DNA of 64,000 nt, from positions 473,882 to 537,881 of the forward strand of contig NZ_BMRB01000004.1 in assembly GCF_014648415.1 (NCBI RefSeq), read 5' to 3'. This document shows positions 26,906 through 35,721 of the stretch, piece after piece. Position 1 is the first letter of the stretch. The number at the start of each line of letters is the position of its first letter. The DNA is from Actinokineospora fastidiosa (GTDB lineage: Bacteria; Actinomycetota; Actinomycetes; Mycobacteriales; Pseudonocardiaceae). Below the pieces are notes generated by a model. The model was not told the origin of the DNA. It saw only the letters and a list, made by a program, of their open reading frames with translations, and did not search any database. The translations under genes and the position numbers were made by a program.

Positions 26906-28999
26906 ATGGTCGACGACTGCGTGGTCTATGAGACCACTGTGGACCACCCGAGGGCCGAGCTCTGGGCGGTGCTGGGCGAGCCCGCCCGCTACCCGAGATT
27001 CTTCCGCGGGATCAGCGGCTGCGACAAGCTGGCCCCCGCCTACTACGGCGCCCAGCCCGAGTACGCCATGCGGGCCTGCCTCGGCCCGGGCGAGGTGCTC
27101 GACCACCGGCTGCGCACCGTCATCCGCCGCACGGACGACCAGCTCGTGCTCGCGGGCGTGCCGGACACCGGCGGCTGGGTGTCGATCAAGCTGCAGGACG
27201 CCGAGCGCGGGCGCACCCAGATCAAGGTGGTCTTCTTCAAGCCGATGCTGCGCCACCGGCTCGGCGTCAGCTGGAGCGAGGCCCAGATCAAGCGGTGGGC
27301 CCGCGACGGCATCCGCCGGGTGTGCGACCACCTCGCGGGCGCCCCGGACCGGCTGCCCGAGCGCGACGGCGGCAAGGGCGGCAGGCTCGGCGCGCTGCGG
27401 GTCCTCGCCGCCGCTGGCGTCTTCTCGCCCACCCGCCCCGACCGCACCGCCCGGCAGCTGCGGGCGCTGGCCAAGTGGGGCTCGACCGTCGCGGGCGGGT
27501 ACGGCGCTGCCGCCGCCCGCTCGGCCAAGCGCGCCGCCGTCATCGACGAGCGCGGCGTGAGCACCTTCCGGGACATCGACATCGGCAGCACTCAGCTGGC
27601 CCACGGCCTCACCGAGCTGGGCGTGCAGGCCCGCACCAAGGTCGCCGTGCTGGCCCGCAACCACGCCGCGCTGGTCCGCACGCTCGCCGCGTGCGCCAAG
27701 CTCGGGGCGGACACCGTGCTGCTCAACACCGGGCTGGCGGGCGCGCAGGTCGTCGACCTGCTGCGGACCCACCGCGTCACCGTGCTCGTCGCCGACGACG
27801 AGTTCGCCCCGCTGCTGCACGACATCCCGCCGGAGGTGACGCTGATCGGCTCCGGCGCGGTCGCCGACGTCGAGTTCGACGCCACCCTGGCCGCGCTCGC
27901 CGCCGACCAGCCCGCCGACCCGCTGCCCGCGCCGCGGCGGCCGGGCAGGCTCGTCGTGCTCACCTCGGGAACCAGCGGCACGCCCAAGGGGGCGCGCAGG
28001 CCGACGCCCGGCCTGCTCGACGCGGCGATGGTGCTCGCGGGCATCCCGTTGCGGGCCAACGAGCGCATCTTCGTCGCCGCCCCGATCTTCCACAGCTGGG
28101 GCCTGACCGCGCTGCAGATCGGCATGCCGCTGCGCGCCACGATGGTCCTGCGCAGGCGGTTCGACGCCGAGGCGACGCTGGCCGCGATCGAGGAGCACGG
28201 CTGCACGGCGCTGTTCGCCGTGCCGATCATGCTCCAGCGCATCCTGGCCCTGCCCGAGCGCGTGCGCGACCGCTACGACACCTCCAGCCTGCGCATCGTC
28301 GCCAGCAGCGGCTCGGCGCTGCCGCGCTCGCTGGTCACCGGCTTCATGGACGCCTTCGGCGACGTGCTCTACAACTTCTACGGCTCCACCGAGGTCTCCG
28401 CCGCGACCATCGCGAGCCCGCACGACCTGCGCGCGGCCCCCACGACGGCGGGCAAACCGCCGCCGGGGGCGCGCATCGCGCTGCTCGACCGCGACGGAGC
28501 CCAGGTGCCGCCGGGGGAGGTCGGCCGCATCTTCGTCGGCAACGACATGCTGTTCGACGGTTACCTCGACGGGGCGGAGCGCGAGGTGCGGCGCGGGCTG
28601 ATGGACACCGGCGACCGCGGCTACCTCGACGCCGACGGGCGGCTGCACATCTGCGGCCGCGACGACGAGATGATCGTCTCCGGCGGCGAGAACGTCTTCC
28701 CGCGCCCGGTCGAGGAGGTGCTCACCGACCTCCCGCAGGTGGTGGAGGCCGCCGTCGTCGGCGTGCCGGACGCGGAGTACGGGCAGCGGCTGGCCGCCTA
28801 CATCGTCGTGCGCGACGGGTGGCGGCTGGACGAGGACAGCGTGCGCGCCTATGTGCACCAGCGATTGGCCCGGTTCTCGGTCCCGCGCGATGTCGTCTTC
28901 GTCGACGAACTGCCGCGCAACCAGACGGGTAAAGTGCTCAAACGGGTGCTGGCCGACGGAGATGTCGCCGAACCGGCAGCCCTGCCGAACGTGGGATGA
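26906..28999 (+). CDS. SRPBCC domain fused to an acyl-CoA/acyl-ACP ligase (AMP-binding)
   Basis: 697 aa; ATG with GAGGGAG ten bases upstream. Residues about 1-155 form an SRPBCC (START/cyclase-like) lipid-binding domain (VYETTVDHPRAELWAVLGEPARYPRFF). Residues about 200-697 are an adenylate-forming ligase: P-loop TSGTSGTPKGARRP (about 353), YGSTEV, DTGDRGYLDADGRLHICGRDDE and PRNQTGKVLKR with the C-terminal catalytic Lys. It activates a carboxylic acid, probably fatty, as an acyl-adenylate. The SRPBCC part may hold the hydrophobic substrate. It lies in its own transcription unit after a 145-base gap, but same-strand with the synthase genes; a role in supplying starter units is inference. Confidence 0.87.
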   Translation: MVDDCVVYETTVDHPRAELWAVLGEPARYPRFFRGISGCDKLAPAYYGAQPEYAMRACLGPGEVLDHRLRTVIRRTDDQLVLAGVPDTGGWVSIKLQDAERGRTQIKVVFFKPMLRHRLGVSWSEAQIKRWARDGIRRVCDHLAGAPDRLPERDGGKGGRLGALRVLAAAGVFSPTRPDRTARQLRALAKWGSTVAGGYGAAAARSAKRAAVIDERGVSTFRDIDIGSTQLAHGLTELGVQARTKVAVLARNHAALVRTLAACAKLGADTVLLNTGLAGAQVVDLLRTHRVTVLVADDEFAPLLHDIPPEVTLIGSGAVADVEFDATLAALAADQPADPLPAPRRPGRLVVLTSGTSGTPKGARRPTPGLLDAAMVLAGIPLRANERIFVAAPIFHSWGLTALQIGMPLRATMVLRRRFDAEATLAAIEEHGCTALFAVPIMLQRILALPERVRDRYDTSSLRIVASSGSALPRSLVTGFMDAFGDVLYNFYGSTEVSAATIASPHDLRAAPTTAGKPPPGARIALLDRDGAQVPPGEVGRIFVGNDMLFDGYLDGAEREVRRGLMDTGDRGYLDADGRLHICGRDDEMIVSGGENVFPRPVEEVLTDLPQVVEAAVVGVPDAEYGQRLAAYIVVRDGWRLDEDSVRAYVHQRLARFSVPRDVVFVDELPRNQTGKVLKRVLADGDVAEPAALPNVG

Positions 29000-29001
29000 C
29001 G

Positions 29002-29054
29002 AACGCGGGACCAGAATTTGTGCCACGGGTGACAAATTCTGGTCCCGCGTTTTT
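29002..29054 (+). terminator. Strong intrinsic terminator closing the lipid cluster
   Basis: A perfect 20-bp stem (29002-29021 with 29032-29051) and a 10-base loop are followed by T residues to 29054. This is the best rho-independent terminator in the window and separates the lipid synthase cluster from the mce region. Confidence 0.92.
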
Positions 29055-29187
29055 GCTGTCCGCGTATCTCCAGGTCACGGCCCGGTGTCGGGAGCGGTGT
29101 CGATGCCGGTCGACCACAAAGCCGATCACCGAAATGTGTGGTCGATGATAAATGAAAGGTCGATTCGGGCGGTCCGGGAAAGCGTCG

Positions 29188-29217
29188 TTGTCATGCTGGT
29201 AGCACGCTGGTAACGTC
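29188..29217 (+). promoter_or_regulatory. Shared upstream elements of the mce-linked DUF6801 gene
   Basis: TTGTCA-N8-GCACGC (29188-29207) runs into CGCTGGTAACGTC (29205-29217). The latter is identical to 12539-12551 before the secretory lipase, which suggests a common regulator or sigma factor. Confidence 0.4.
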
Positions 29218-29291
29218 CGTTCGGCGAGGTCGATGTCGAGGTGTCGGCCCGATTCGCAATGGCATTCCCCCGGCAGCTGAATGGGCGTCCA

Positions 29292-30506
29292 ATGAAGATA
29301 TTCCGGTCTCGTCCGGCCCGCCGCCGCGCGCTGCTGGCGGCCGCGGTCGCCGCGGCCGTGGCCGCCGGGGTCGGCGTGGTCTCCGGGATGTCGCCTGCGA
29401 CCGCGCGCCAGGACCCGGCGCAGGCGACGTTCCGCTGCGCGCTGCCCGACGGCGGCCAGGTCGACACTCCCGTCCAGGTGGGGCTGTCCGTGCCCGAGAC
29501 GGTGACCGCGGGCGAGCCGCTGGCCGCCGAGCCGACGGTGGAGATCGCGCTGCCCGCCGACGCGGTGGCCGCGCTGCGCGCCGTGGGCGCGGAGACCATT
29601 GGCGGCTCGGCGACCGCGGAGTTCGCGCTGCGCCAGAACGGCGTGGACACCCCGCTGCCGCCCGCCGAGCTCGCCGCGGCGCCCTCGGCGCTGGCCGAGG
29701 GCGTCATCCTCGCGCTGAGCGGCCCCGCGGTCACCGCCGAGCCCGAGGAGGGCACGGCGGAGCTGGTCCTCGCCGGGCTGACCGCGCACCTGCGCGCGGG
29801 CGCCCCGGGCAAGGCGGACCAGGCCGTCGACTGCGACGCCTACCCCGGCGGCGAGACCCTGGGCAGCGCCGCCGTCACGGCCGCGCCCGCGCAGCGGCGG
29901 CAGCCGGTCGCGCCGATGGACGAGCCGTCGGCCAACGCGGGCCTGAAGGTCACCTTCGACGTCAACGCGGTGAACACCATCGCCAAGATCGGCGTCGACC
30001 TGTCGATCACCGGCGACCTGGTGACCTTCCTCGACCCGTTCGCGCCGCCGCCGTCCCCGGTCACCGGGACCCTGACGCTCGACCCGGTCAAGGACGCCTA
30101 CCTGGTGGTCTTCCGCTTCATGCCGGTGCACAACGACATCGAGTTCAAGCCCGGCGCGGTCACCGGGACGGCCGAGATGGACATCACCGGGCAGCCGTGG
30201 AAGGCCAAGGTGGACACCGTCTCCGACATCGAGCTGCGCCTGCACCGCGTGCGCCAGGACGGGGTCGACCTCGCCGTGGGCGACAACTGCTGGACGGCAG
30301 GCCCGATGAAGGTGCCGCTCAAGGGCGACATCATCCTCGTCCCCGGCGCGACGTCGGAGTTCAAGACCAAGGCGGACCTGCCCGCGTTCACCGGCTGCGG
30401 CACGCGCGAGGACCTGGACCCGCTGATCACCGGGCTGGTGTCCGGGCCGGACAACCCGATGACGGTCAGGTTGACCCTCAAGTGCATCGAGACCAACTGC
30501 GGGTAG
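29292..30506 (+). CDS. Secreted protein with a DUF6801-like domain, upstream of the mce operon
   Basis: 404 aa from the ATG at 29292, giving a clean signal peptide (MKIFRSRPARRRALLAAAVAAAVAAG...). Other in-frame starts exist at 29241 and 29259. Residues about 35-190 resemble the repeated domain of the surface protein at 10.5 kb (FRCALPDGG, SVPETVTAGEPL, VGAETIGGSATAEF). A second, different domain (about 210-404) is beta-rich with four cysteines. There is no sorting signal, so it should be free or loosely attached outside the cell. Only 45 bases separate it from the mce ATPase, so it may be co-transcribed and assist lipid capture. Function unknown. Confidence 0.75.
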   Translation: MKIFRSRPARRRALLAAAVAAAVAAGVGVVSGMSPATARQDPAQATFRCALPDGGQVDTPVQVGLSVPETVTAGEPLAAEPTVEIALPADAVAALRAVGAETIGGSATAEFALRQNGVDTPLPPAELAAAPSALAEGVILALSGPAVTAEPEEGTAELVLAGLTAHLRAGAPGKADQAVDCDAYPGGETLGSAAVTAAPAQRRQPVAPMDEPSANAGLKVTFDVNAVNTIAKIGVDLSITGDLVTFLDPFAPPPSPVTGTLTLDPVKDAYLVVFRFMPVHNDIEFKPGAVTGTAEMDITGQPWKAKVDTVSDIELRLHRVRQDGVDLAVGDNCWTAGPMKVPLKGDIILVPGATSEFKTKADLPAFTGCGTREDLDPLITGLVSGPDNPMTVRLTLKCIETNCG

Positions 30507-30551
30507 GCGTCGACCCAGGCTGTTCCCCGGTTCCGTGTTCGTGGAGGTGTG

Positions 30552-31754
30552 ATGGGCGTCGAGGTGGCCGTCGAGGGGCTGAGCAAGTCCTTCGGCAGGC
30601 AGGCGATCTGGCGGGACGTGACGTTGACGCTGCCAGCCGGTGAGGTGAGCGTGCTGCTCGGCCCGTCCGGCACCGGCAAGTCGGTGTTCCTCAAGTGCCT
30701 GATCGGCCTGCTGCGCCCGGAGCGGGGCAGCGTGGTGATCGACGGCGTCGACCTGTGCGCGTGCGCCGAGCGCGACATGTACGAGATCCGCAAGCTGTTC
30801 GGCGTGCTGTTCCAGGACGGCGCGCTGTTCGGCTCGATGAGCATCTTCGACAACGTCGCGTTCCCGCTGCGCGAGCACACCCGCAAGTCCGAGACCGAGA
30901 TCCGGCAGATCGTCATGTCCAAGATGGACATGGTCGGCATGCTCGGCGCCGAGCACAAGCTGCCCGGCGAGATCTCCGGCGGCATGCGCAAGCGCGCCGG
31001 GCTGGCCCGCGCGCTGGTCCTCGACCCGCAGATCATCCTGTGCGACGAGCCCGACTCCGGTCTCGACCCGGTCCGCACCGCGTACCTGAGCCAGCTGCTC
31101 ATCGACCTCAACGCCCAGATCGACGCGACGATCCTCATCGTCACGCACAACATCAACGTGGCGCGGACGGTCCCGGACAACCTGGGCATGCTGTTCCGCA
31201 AGGAGCTGGTCATGTTCGGGCCCCGCGAGGTGCTGCTGACCAGCGACGAGCCGGTGGTGGCGCAGTTCCTCAACGGCCGCCGCATCGGCCCGATCGGCAT
31301 GTCCGAGGAGAAGGACTCCGCGACGATGGCCGCCGAGCTGGCCCACCAGGCGGCGGGCCACGGCGACGGCAGCGGCCACGAGGACGTGCGCGGCATCGTC
31401 CCGCAGCTGGAGCCCACCCCCGGCCTGCCAGCCCGGCAGGCGGTGCGGCGCAGGCGCGCCCGCGTGCTGCAGATCCTCGACACGCTGCCGGAGAGCGCGC
31501 GGCACGGCATCATGGCCGAGCTGTCCCTTGAGGACTACGAGCGCTACCAGGACTGGCGCAGGCGCACCACCGGCATGGCCATGCCGCAGCCCATGCCCCA
31601 GCCGATGGCCCGCAGGCCGCTGCCGCCGCAGCCCGGCCCGGCCCAGCAGCGCCCGCCGCAGCCCGGCCCGGTCCACCCGAACCAGACCACCCCGCTGCCC
31701 CCGGCCCGCAGGCCGCGCCCGTGGCGCCGCGACGACCAGGGCGGGCGGGGATGA
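30552..31754 (+). CDS. Mce-system ABC ATPase (MlaF/Mkl-like) with long C-terminal tail
   Basis: 400 aa; GGAGG precedes the ATG (a GTG three bases earlier is possible). Walker A GPSGTGKS (about 39-46), Q-loop LFQDGALFG, signature SGGMRKR, Walker B IILCDEPDSGLDP, and switch His in VTHNINVAR. It energises lipid transport by the YrbE/Mce complex, as MlaF and mycobacterial Mkl do. After the normal ATPase of about 250 residues comes an unusual 150-residue tail: a conserved-looking helical part (RRRRARVLQILDTLPESARHGIMAELSLEDYERYQDW), then a Pro/Gln/Arg-rich end. It overlaps the YrbE gene by 4 bases. Confidence 0.9.
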   Translation: MGVEVAVEGLSKSFGRQAIWRDVTLTLPAGEVSVLLGPSGTGKSVFLKCLIGLLRPERGSVVIDGVDLCACAERDMYEIRKLFGVLFQDGALFGSMSIFDNVAFPLREHTRKSETEIRQIVMSKMDMVGMLGAEHKLPGEISGGMRKRAGLARALVLDPQIILCDEPDSGLDPVRTAYLSQLLIDLNAQIDATILIVTHNINVARTVPDNLGMLFRKELVMFGPREVLLTSDEPVVAQFLNGRRIGPIGMSEEKDSATMAAELAHQAAGHGDGSGHEDVRGIVPQLEPTPGLPARQAVRRRRARVLQILDTLPESARHGIMAELSLEDYERYQDWRRRTTGMAMPQPMPQPMARRPLPPQPGPAQQRPPQPGPVHPNQTTPLPPARRPRPWRRDDQGGRG

Positions 31755-32596
31755 GCGCGCCCACCCGGGTCGGCCCGCCGGTCGGCGAGCCCGAGTACAT
31801 CGAGCCGGGACCGCTGCAGCGCGGCAAGGCCAAGGTCGTCGGCGCGCTGCGCGAGTTCGGCAACATGTTCGCGATGGGCCTGGACGTGTTCTTCGGCCTG
31901 TTCCGGCGGCCGTTCCAGGTGCGGGAGTTCATCCAGCAGTTCTGGTTCATCGCCAGCGTCTCGATCATGCCCGCCGCGCTGGTGTCGATCCCGTTCGGCG
32001 CGGTGCTCACCCTGCAGCTGGGCTCGCTGACCGAGCAGATCGGCGCCGAGTCGTTCAACGGCGCGGCCAGCGTGCTCGCCGTCATCCAGCAGGCCAGCCC
32101 GGTGGTGACGACGCTGATCGTGGCGGGCGCAGGCGGCAGCGCCATCTGCGCCGACCTGGGCGCGCGGACCATCCGCGAGGAGATCGACGCCATGCGGGTG
32201 CTCGGCGTCTCGCCGATCCACCGGCTGGTCGTGCCCCGCGTGCTCGCCGCCATGGGCGTCGCGGCCCTGCTCAACGGCATGGTCAGCGTCGTCGGCGTGG
32301 CGGGCGGCTACTTCTTCAACGTCATCGTCCAGGGCGGGACGCCGGGCGCGTTCCTGGCCAGCTTCTCCGCCCTGGCCCAGCAGTCGGACCTGTGGGTGAG
32401 CGAGATCAAGGCGCTGATCTTCGGCTTCCTCGCGGGCCTGGTCGCCTCCTACCGGGGGCTCAACCCCAAGGGCGGCCCGAAGGGCGTCGGCGACGTGGTG
32501 AACCAGTCCGTGGTCATCACGTTCCTGCTGCTGTTCTTCGTCAACTTCGTGATCAGCGTGTTCTACCTGCAGCTCGTCCCGGCGAAGGGAGCATGA
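31751..32596 (+). CDS. yrbEA: YrbE-type Mce permease A
   Basis: 281 aa integral membrane protein of the MlaE/YrbE family. After a basic N-terminal stretch come about six hydrophobic segments, with the family core GSAICADLGARTIREEIDAMRVLG between them. It forms the membrane pore of the Mce lipid transporter with the second YrbE. ATG overlaps the ATPase stop. Confidence 0.92.
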   Translation: MSAPTRVGPPVGEPEYIEPGPLQRGKAKVVGALREFGNMFAMGLDVFFGLFRRPFQVREFIQQFWFIASVSIMPAALVSIPFGAVLTLQLGSLTEQIGAESFNGAASVLAVIQQASPVVTTLIVAGAGGSAICADLGARTIREEIDAMRVLGVSPIHRLVVPRVLAAMGVAALLNGMVSVVGVAGGYFFNVIVQGGTPGAFLASFSALAQQSDLWVSEIKALIFGFLAGLVASYRGLNPKGGPKGVGDVVNQSVVITFLLLFFVNFVISVFYLQLVPAKGA

Positions 32597-32597
32597 G

Positions 32598-33434
32598 GTG
32601 ACGACGCTCAACCGGGCGCGCGCGGCCCTCGCCAGGCCGGGCACCGCGCTGGAGCGCCTCGGCGACCAGCTCGGCTTCTACCTGCGGGCGCTGGCGTGGA
32701 TCCCGTTCACCATCACCCGGTACTTCCGCGAGGTGATCCGGCTGCTCGCCGAGGTCAGCTTCGGCAGCGGGGCGCTGGCCGTCATCGGCGGCACCATCGG
32801 CGTGATGCTGGGCATCTCGGTGTTCACCGGGACCGTGGTCGGCCTGCAGGGCTTCGCCGCGCTCGACCAGATCGGCACGTCGGCGCTGGCGGGCTTCCTG
32901 TCGGCCTACTTCAACACCCGGGAGATCTCGCCGCTGGTCGCGGGCCTTGCCCTGTCGTCGACGGTGGGCTGCGGGTTCACCGCGCAGCTGGGCGCCATGC
33001 GCATCTCCGAGGAGATCGACGCGCTCGAGGTCATGGCCGTGCGGTCGATGCCCTACCTGGTGACCACCCGGATCATCGCGGGCTTCATCGCGATCATCCC
33101 GCTCTACATCATCGGCCTGCTCACCTCCTACCTCGCCGCGCGGATGACGACGGTGTGGGTGTACGGGCAGTCGGCGGGCACCTACGACCACTACTTCTCG
33201 CTGTTCCTCCCGCCGGAGGACGTGGTCTGGTCGTTCGTCAAGGTGCTCGTGTTCAGCGTGGCGATCATCCTGTCGCACTGCTTCTACGGCTACCGCGCCG
33301 CGGGCGGCCCGGCGGGCGTCGGCGTGGCGGTGGGCCGCTCGGTGCGGACCGCGATCGTCGTCACGATGGTCCTGGACTTCTTCCTCAGCCTGGCGATCTG
33401 GGGCGCGACCACGACGGTGAAGGTGGCCGGATGA
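32598..33434 (+). CDS. yrbEB: YrbE-type Mce permease B
   Basis: 278 aa MlaE/YrbE-family permease, GTG start one base after the first permease. The conserved loop GFTAQLGAMRISEEIDALEVMAVRSMPYLVTTRI is present, as are the usual hydrophobic helices. It pairs with YrbEA. Its stop overlaps the first Mce gene. Confidence 0.92.
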   Translation: MTTLNRARAALARPGTALERLGDQLGFYLRALAWIPFTITRYFREVIRLLAEVSFGSGALAVIGGTIGVMLGISVFTGTVVGLQGFAALDQIGTSALAGFLSAYFNTREISPLVAGLALSSTVGCGFTAQLGAMRISEEIDALEVMAVRSMPYLVTTRIIAGFIAIIPLYIIGLLTSYLAARMTTVWVYGQSAGTYDHYFSLFLPPEDVVWSFVKVLVFSVAIILSHCFYGYRAAGGPAGVGVAVGRSVRTAIVVTMVLDFFLSLAIWGATTTVKVAG

Positions 33435-34681
33435 GGCGGCGCAGGAGCATCAGGCGGCGCAACCAGGCGATGGGCGTGGTGTTCATCCTCCTGCTCGGCG
33501 CACTCGGCTGGCTGACGATCGCCGTCTACAACAAGGACTTCGTCTCCACCGACATGGTGACGCTGCGCGCGGACCGGGCGGGCACGCAGCTGCGGCTCAA
33601 CGCCGACGTCAAGGTGCGCGGCATGGTCGTCGGCGCGGTGCGCGAGATCCGCACCGACGGCGACGGCGTGGCCGTCGAGCTGGCGCTCGACCCGGACAAG
33701 GCCGAGCTGCTGCCCGCCAACGTCACCGCGCGGCTGCTGCCCAAGACCCTCTTCGGCCAGCGCTACGTCAGCCTGGTGCTGCCGGAGACCCCCGAGGGCA
33801 TCCTCGACGAGGGCGACACGATCCGGCAGGACACCAGCGAGCGGGCCATCGAGATCGAGAAGGCGCTGCGCGACCTGCTGCCGGTGCTGCAGGCCGTGCA
33901 GCCGCAGAAGCTGGCCAGCACGCTCGGCGCGGTCTCCCAGGCGCTGGAGGGCCGCGGCGACCAGCTCGGCGAGACGCTGTCCCTGCTGGACGACTACCTC
34001 GCCGAGATCAACCCTGAGCTGCCGAAGATCAAGGAAGACATCACCAAGTTCGCGGACACGCTGGAGGTCTACGAGGAGGCCGCGCCGGACATCGTCGACG
34101 CCCTCGCCGGGCTGACCACGACGTCCAAGACGCTGGTGGAACAGCGCGACCAGCTCGGCAAGCTCTTCGCCACGCTCACCACCACCTCCGACGACCTCGA
34201 CCGGTTCCTGCGCGGCAACCGGGAGACGCTGATCGGGCTGGCGAACAACAGCCGTCCCACGCTGGAGCTGCTGGCCAGGTACTCCCCGGAGTTCCCCTGC
34301 CTGACGCAGGCGGTCATGGCGCTCAAGCCGGACCTGGAGAAGGCGTTCGGCGTCGGCACCAACGAGCCCGGACTGCACGTGAAGCTGGATGTCAAGGAGT
34401 CGCGCGGGGCGTACCGGCCGGGTGCCGACCGCCCGCGCTACACCGCGGGCGGCGGGCCGCGCTGCTACCCCGGCGGGCTGGCCGCGGGCGCCACGGCGGC
34501 CGTCGCCACCCCCGCCTCGTACACGGAGGACGGTCTGGGTTTGCCGAACTCACCGCAGGAGAACGCGTTCGTGGGCGAGCTGGTCGCCGCGGCCGACGGG
34601 GGCGACCCCGCTGCGGTCGGCGGGTTCGGCTCGCTGCTGGTCGGGCCGCTGCTGCGCGGGGCGGAGGTGGAGCTGTCGTGA
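33431..34681 (+). CDS. mceA: Mce family protein A
   Basis: 416 aa. Basic N-terminus and one membrane helix (about 14-33), then the MCE/MlaD domain (about 38-113: TLRADRAGTQLRLNADVKVRGMVVGAVREI). A long alpha-helical tube-forming region and a disordered C-terminus follow. First of six Mce proteins expected to assemble as a hetero-hexameric lipid channel outside the membrane. Overlaps its neighbours by 4 bases on both sides. Confidence 0.92.
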   Translation: MRRRRSIRRRNQAMGVVFILLLGALGWLTIAVYNKDFVSTDMVTLRADRAGTQLRLNADVKVRGMVVGAVREIRTDGDGVAVELALDPDKAELLPANVTARLLPKTLFGQRYVSLVLPETPEGILDEGDTIRQDTSERAIEIEKALRDLLPVLQAVQPQKLASTLGAVSQALEGRGDQLGETLSLLDDYLAEINPELPKIKEDITKFADTLEVYEEAAPDIVDALAGLTTTSKTLVEQRDQLGKLFATLTTTSDDLDRFLRGNRETLIGLANNSRPTLELLARYSPEFPCLTQAVMALKPDLEKAFGVGTNEPGLHVKLDVKESRGAYRPGADRPRYTAGGGPRCYPGGLAAGATAAVATPASYTEDGLGLPNSPQENAFVGELVAAADGGDPAAVGGFGSLLVGPLLRGAEVELS

Positions 34682-35721
34682 TCAGCCTCGTCCGGCCGCT
34701 GGTCAAGGCCCTGATCTTCACCGTCGTCACCGTCCTGGCGACCGGCCTGCTGGCCATCACCATCGCCAACAAGGGCACCGACGACGCGGCCGTCTACCTC
34801 GCGCGGTTCACCGACGTCACCTCGCTCAACCCCGGCGACGACGTGCGCATGTCCGGCGTGCGCATCGGCCAGGTCGAGGACATCTCCGTCGTGGACGGCG
34901 CAGAGGGTGGTGGCGGGGTCGCCGAGGTGGAGTTCACCGTCGACCGGCGCTGGCCGCTCAGCGCGCAGGTCACCGCGACGCTGAAGTTCCGCAACCTCAT
35001 CGGCCAGCGCTACATCAGCCTCGACCAGGGCCCGGCCTCGGCGGGCGGAGGCACGCTCGCCGAGGGCGCCACCATCCCGCTGGACCGCACCCGGCCCGCC
35101 CTCGACCTGACCGCCATGTTCAACGGCTTCAAGCCGCTGTTCCAGGCGCTCAACCCCGAGCAGGTCAACAAGCTGTCCATGGAGATCGTGCAGGTGCTTC
35201 AGGGCGAGGGCGGCACGGTGGACAGCCTGATCGCCCACATCGGCTCGCTGAGCACGACGCTGGCGGAGAAGGACGAGGTCATCGGCCGGGTCATCACCAA
35301 CCTCAACACGGTGATCGGCCGCTTCGACGAGCGCGGCGACGAGCTGTCGAAGCTGATCGAGACGACCCAGCAGCTGGTGTCCGGGCTGGCCAAGGACGCG
35401 GTGCCGATCGGCGAGGCCATCCAGGGCCTCTCCGAGCTGACCACCGCCACCGCGGGCCTGCTCGCCGACGGGCGCGAGCCGCTGCGCCGCGACATCGAGG
35501 CCCTCGGCGCGCTGTCGAAGACGCTGGCCGACAACACCCCGGCGTTCGAGGCGTTCCTGAGCAACCTGCCGGTCAAGTACGAGACCATCGGCCGCACCGC
35601 GTCGTACGGGTCCTGGCTGAACCTCTACCTCTGCTCGATCACCACCGACGTCCCCCCGGCCCCCGGCCAGACGCCCGCCGACATCGGCCTGCCGGTCACC
35701 GATGCGAGGTGCCGCCCGTGA
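34678..35721 (+). CDS. mceB: Mce family protein B
   Basis: 347 aa, GTG start overlapping mceA. N-terminal membrane helix, MCE domain (YLARFTDVTSLNPGDDVRMSGVRIGQVEDI, then NLIGQRYISLDQG), helical tail, and two Cys near the C-terminus (LCSI, ARCRP). Confidence 0.92.
   Translation: MISLVRPLVKALIFTVVTVLATGLLAITIANKGTDDAAVYLARFTDVTSLNPGDDVRMSGVRIGQVEDISVVDGAEGGGGVAEVEFTVDRRWPLSAQVTATLKFRNLIGQRYISLDQGPASAGGGTLAEGATIPLDRTRPALDLTAMFNGFKPLFQALNPEQVNKLSMEIVQVLQGEGGTVDSLIAHIGSLSTTLAEKDEVIGRVITNLNTVIGRFDERGDELSKLIETTQQLVSGLAKDAVPIGEAIQGLSELTTATAGLLADGREPLRRDIEALGALSKTLADNTPAFEAFLSNLPVKYETIGRTASYGSWLNLYLCSITTDVPPAPGQTPADIGLPVTDARCRP

Noticed and set aside
28891..29213. TTGTGC-N6-TGACAA at 29018-29035 as another regulatory site
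   Set aside because: It lies inside the loop-proximal part of a perfect 20-bp terminator stem, so the resemblance is explained by the hairpin.
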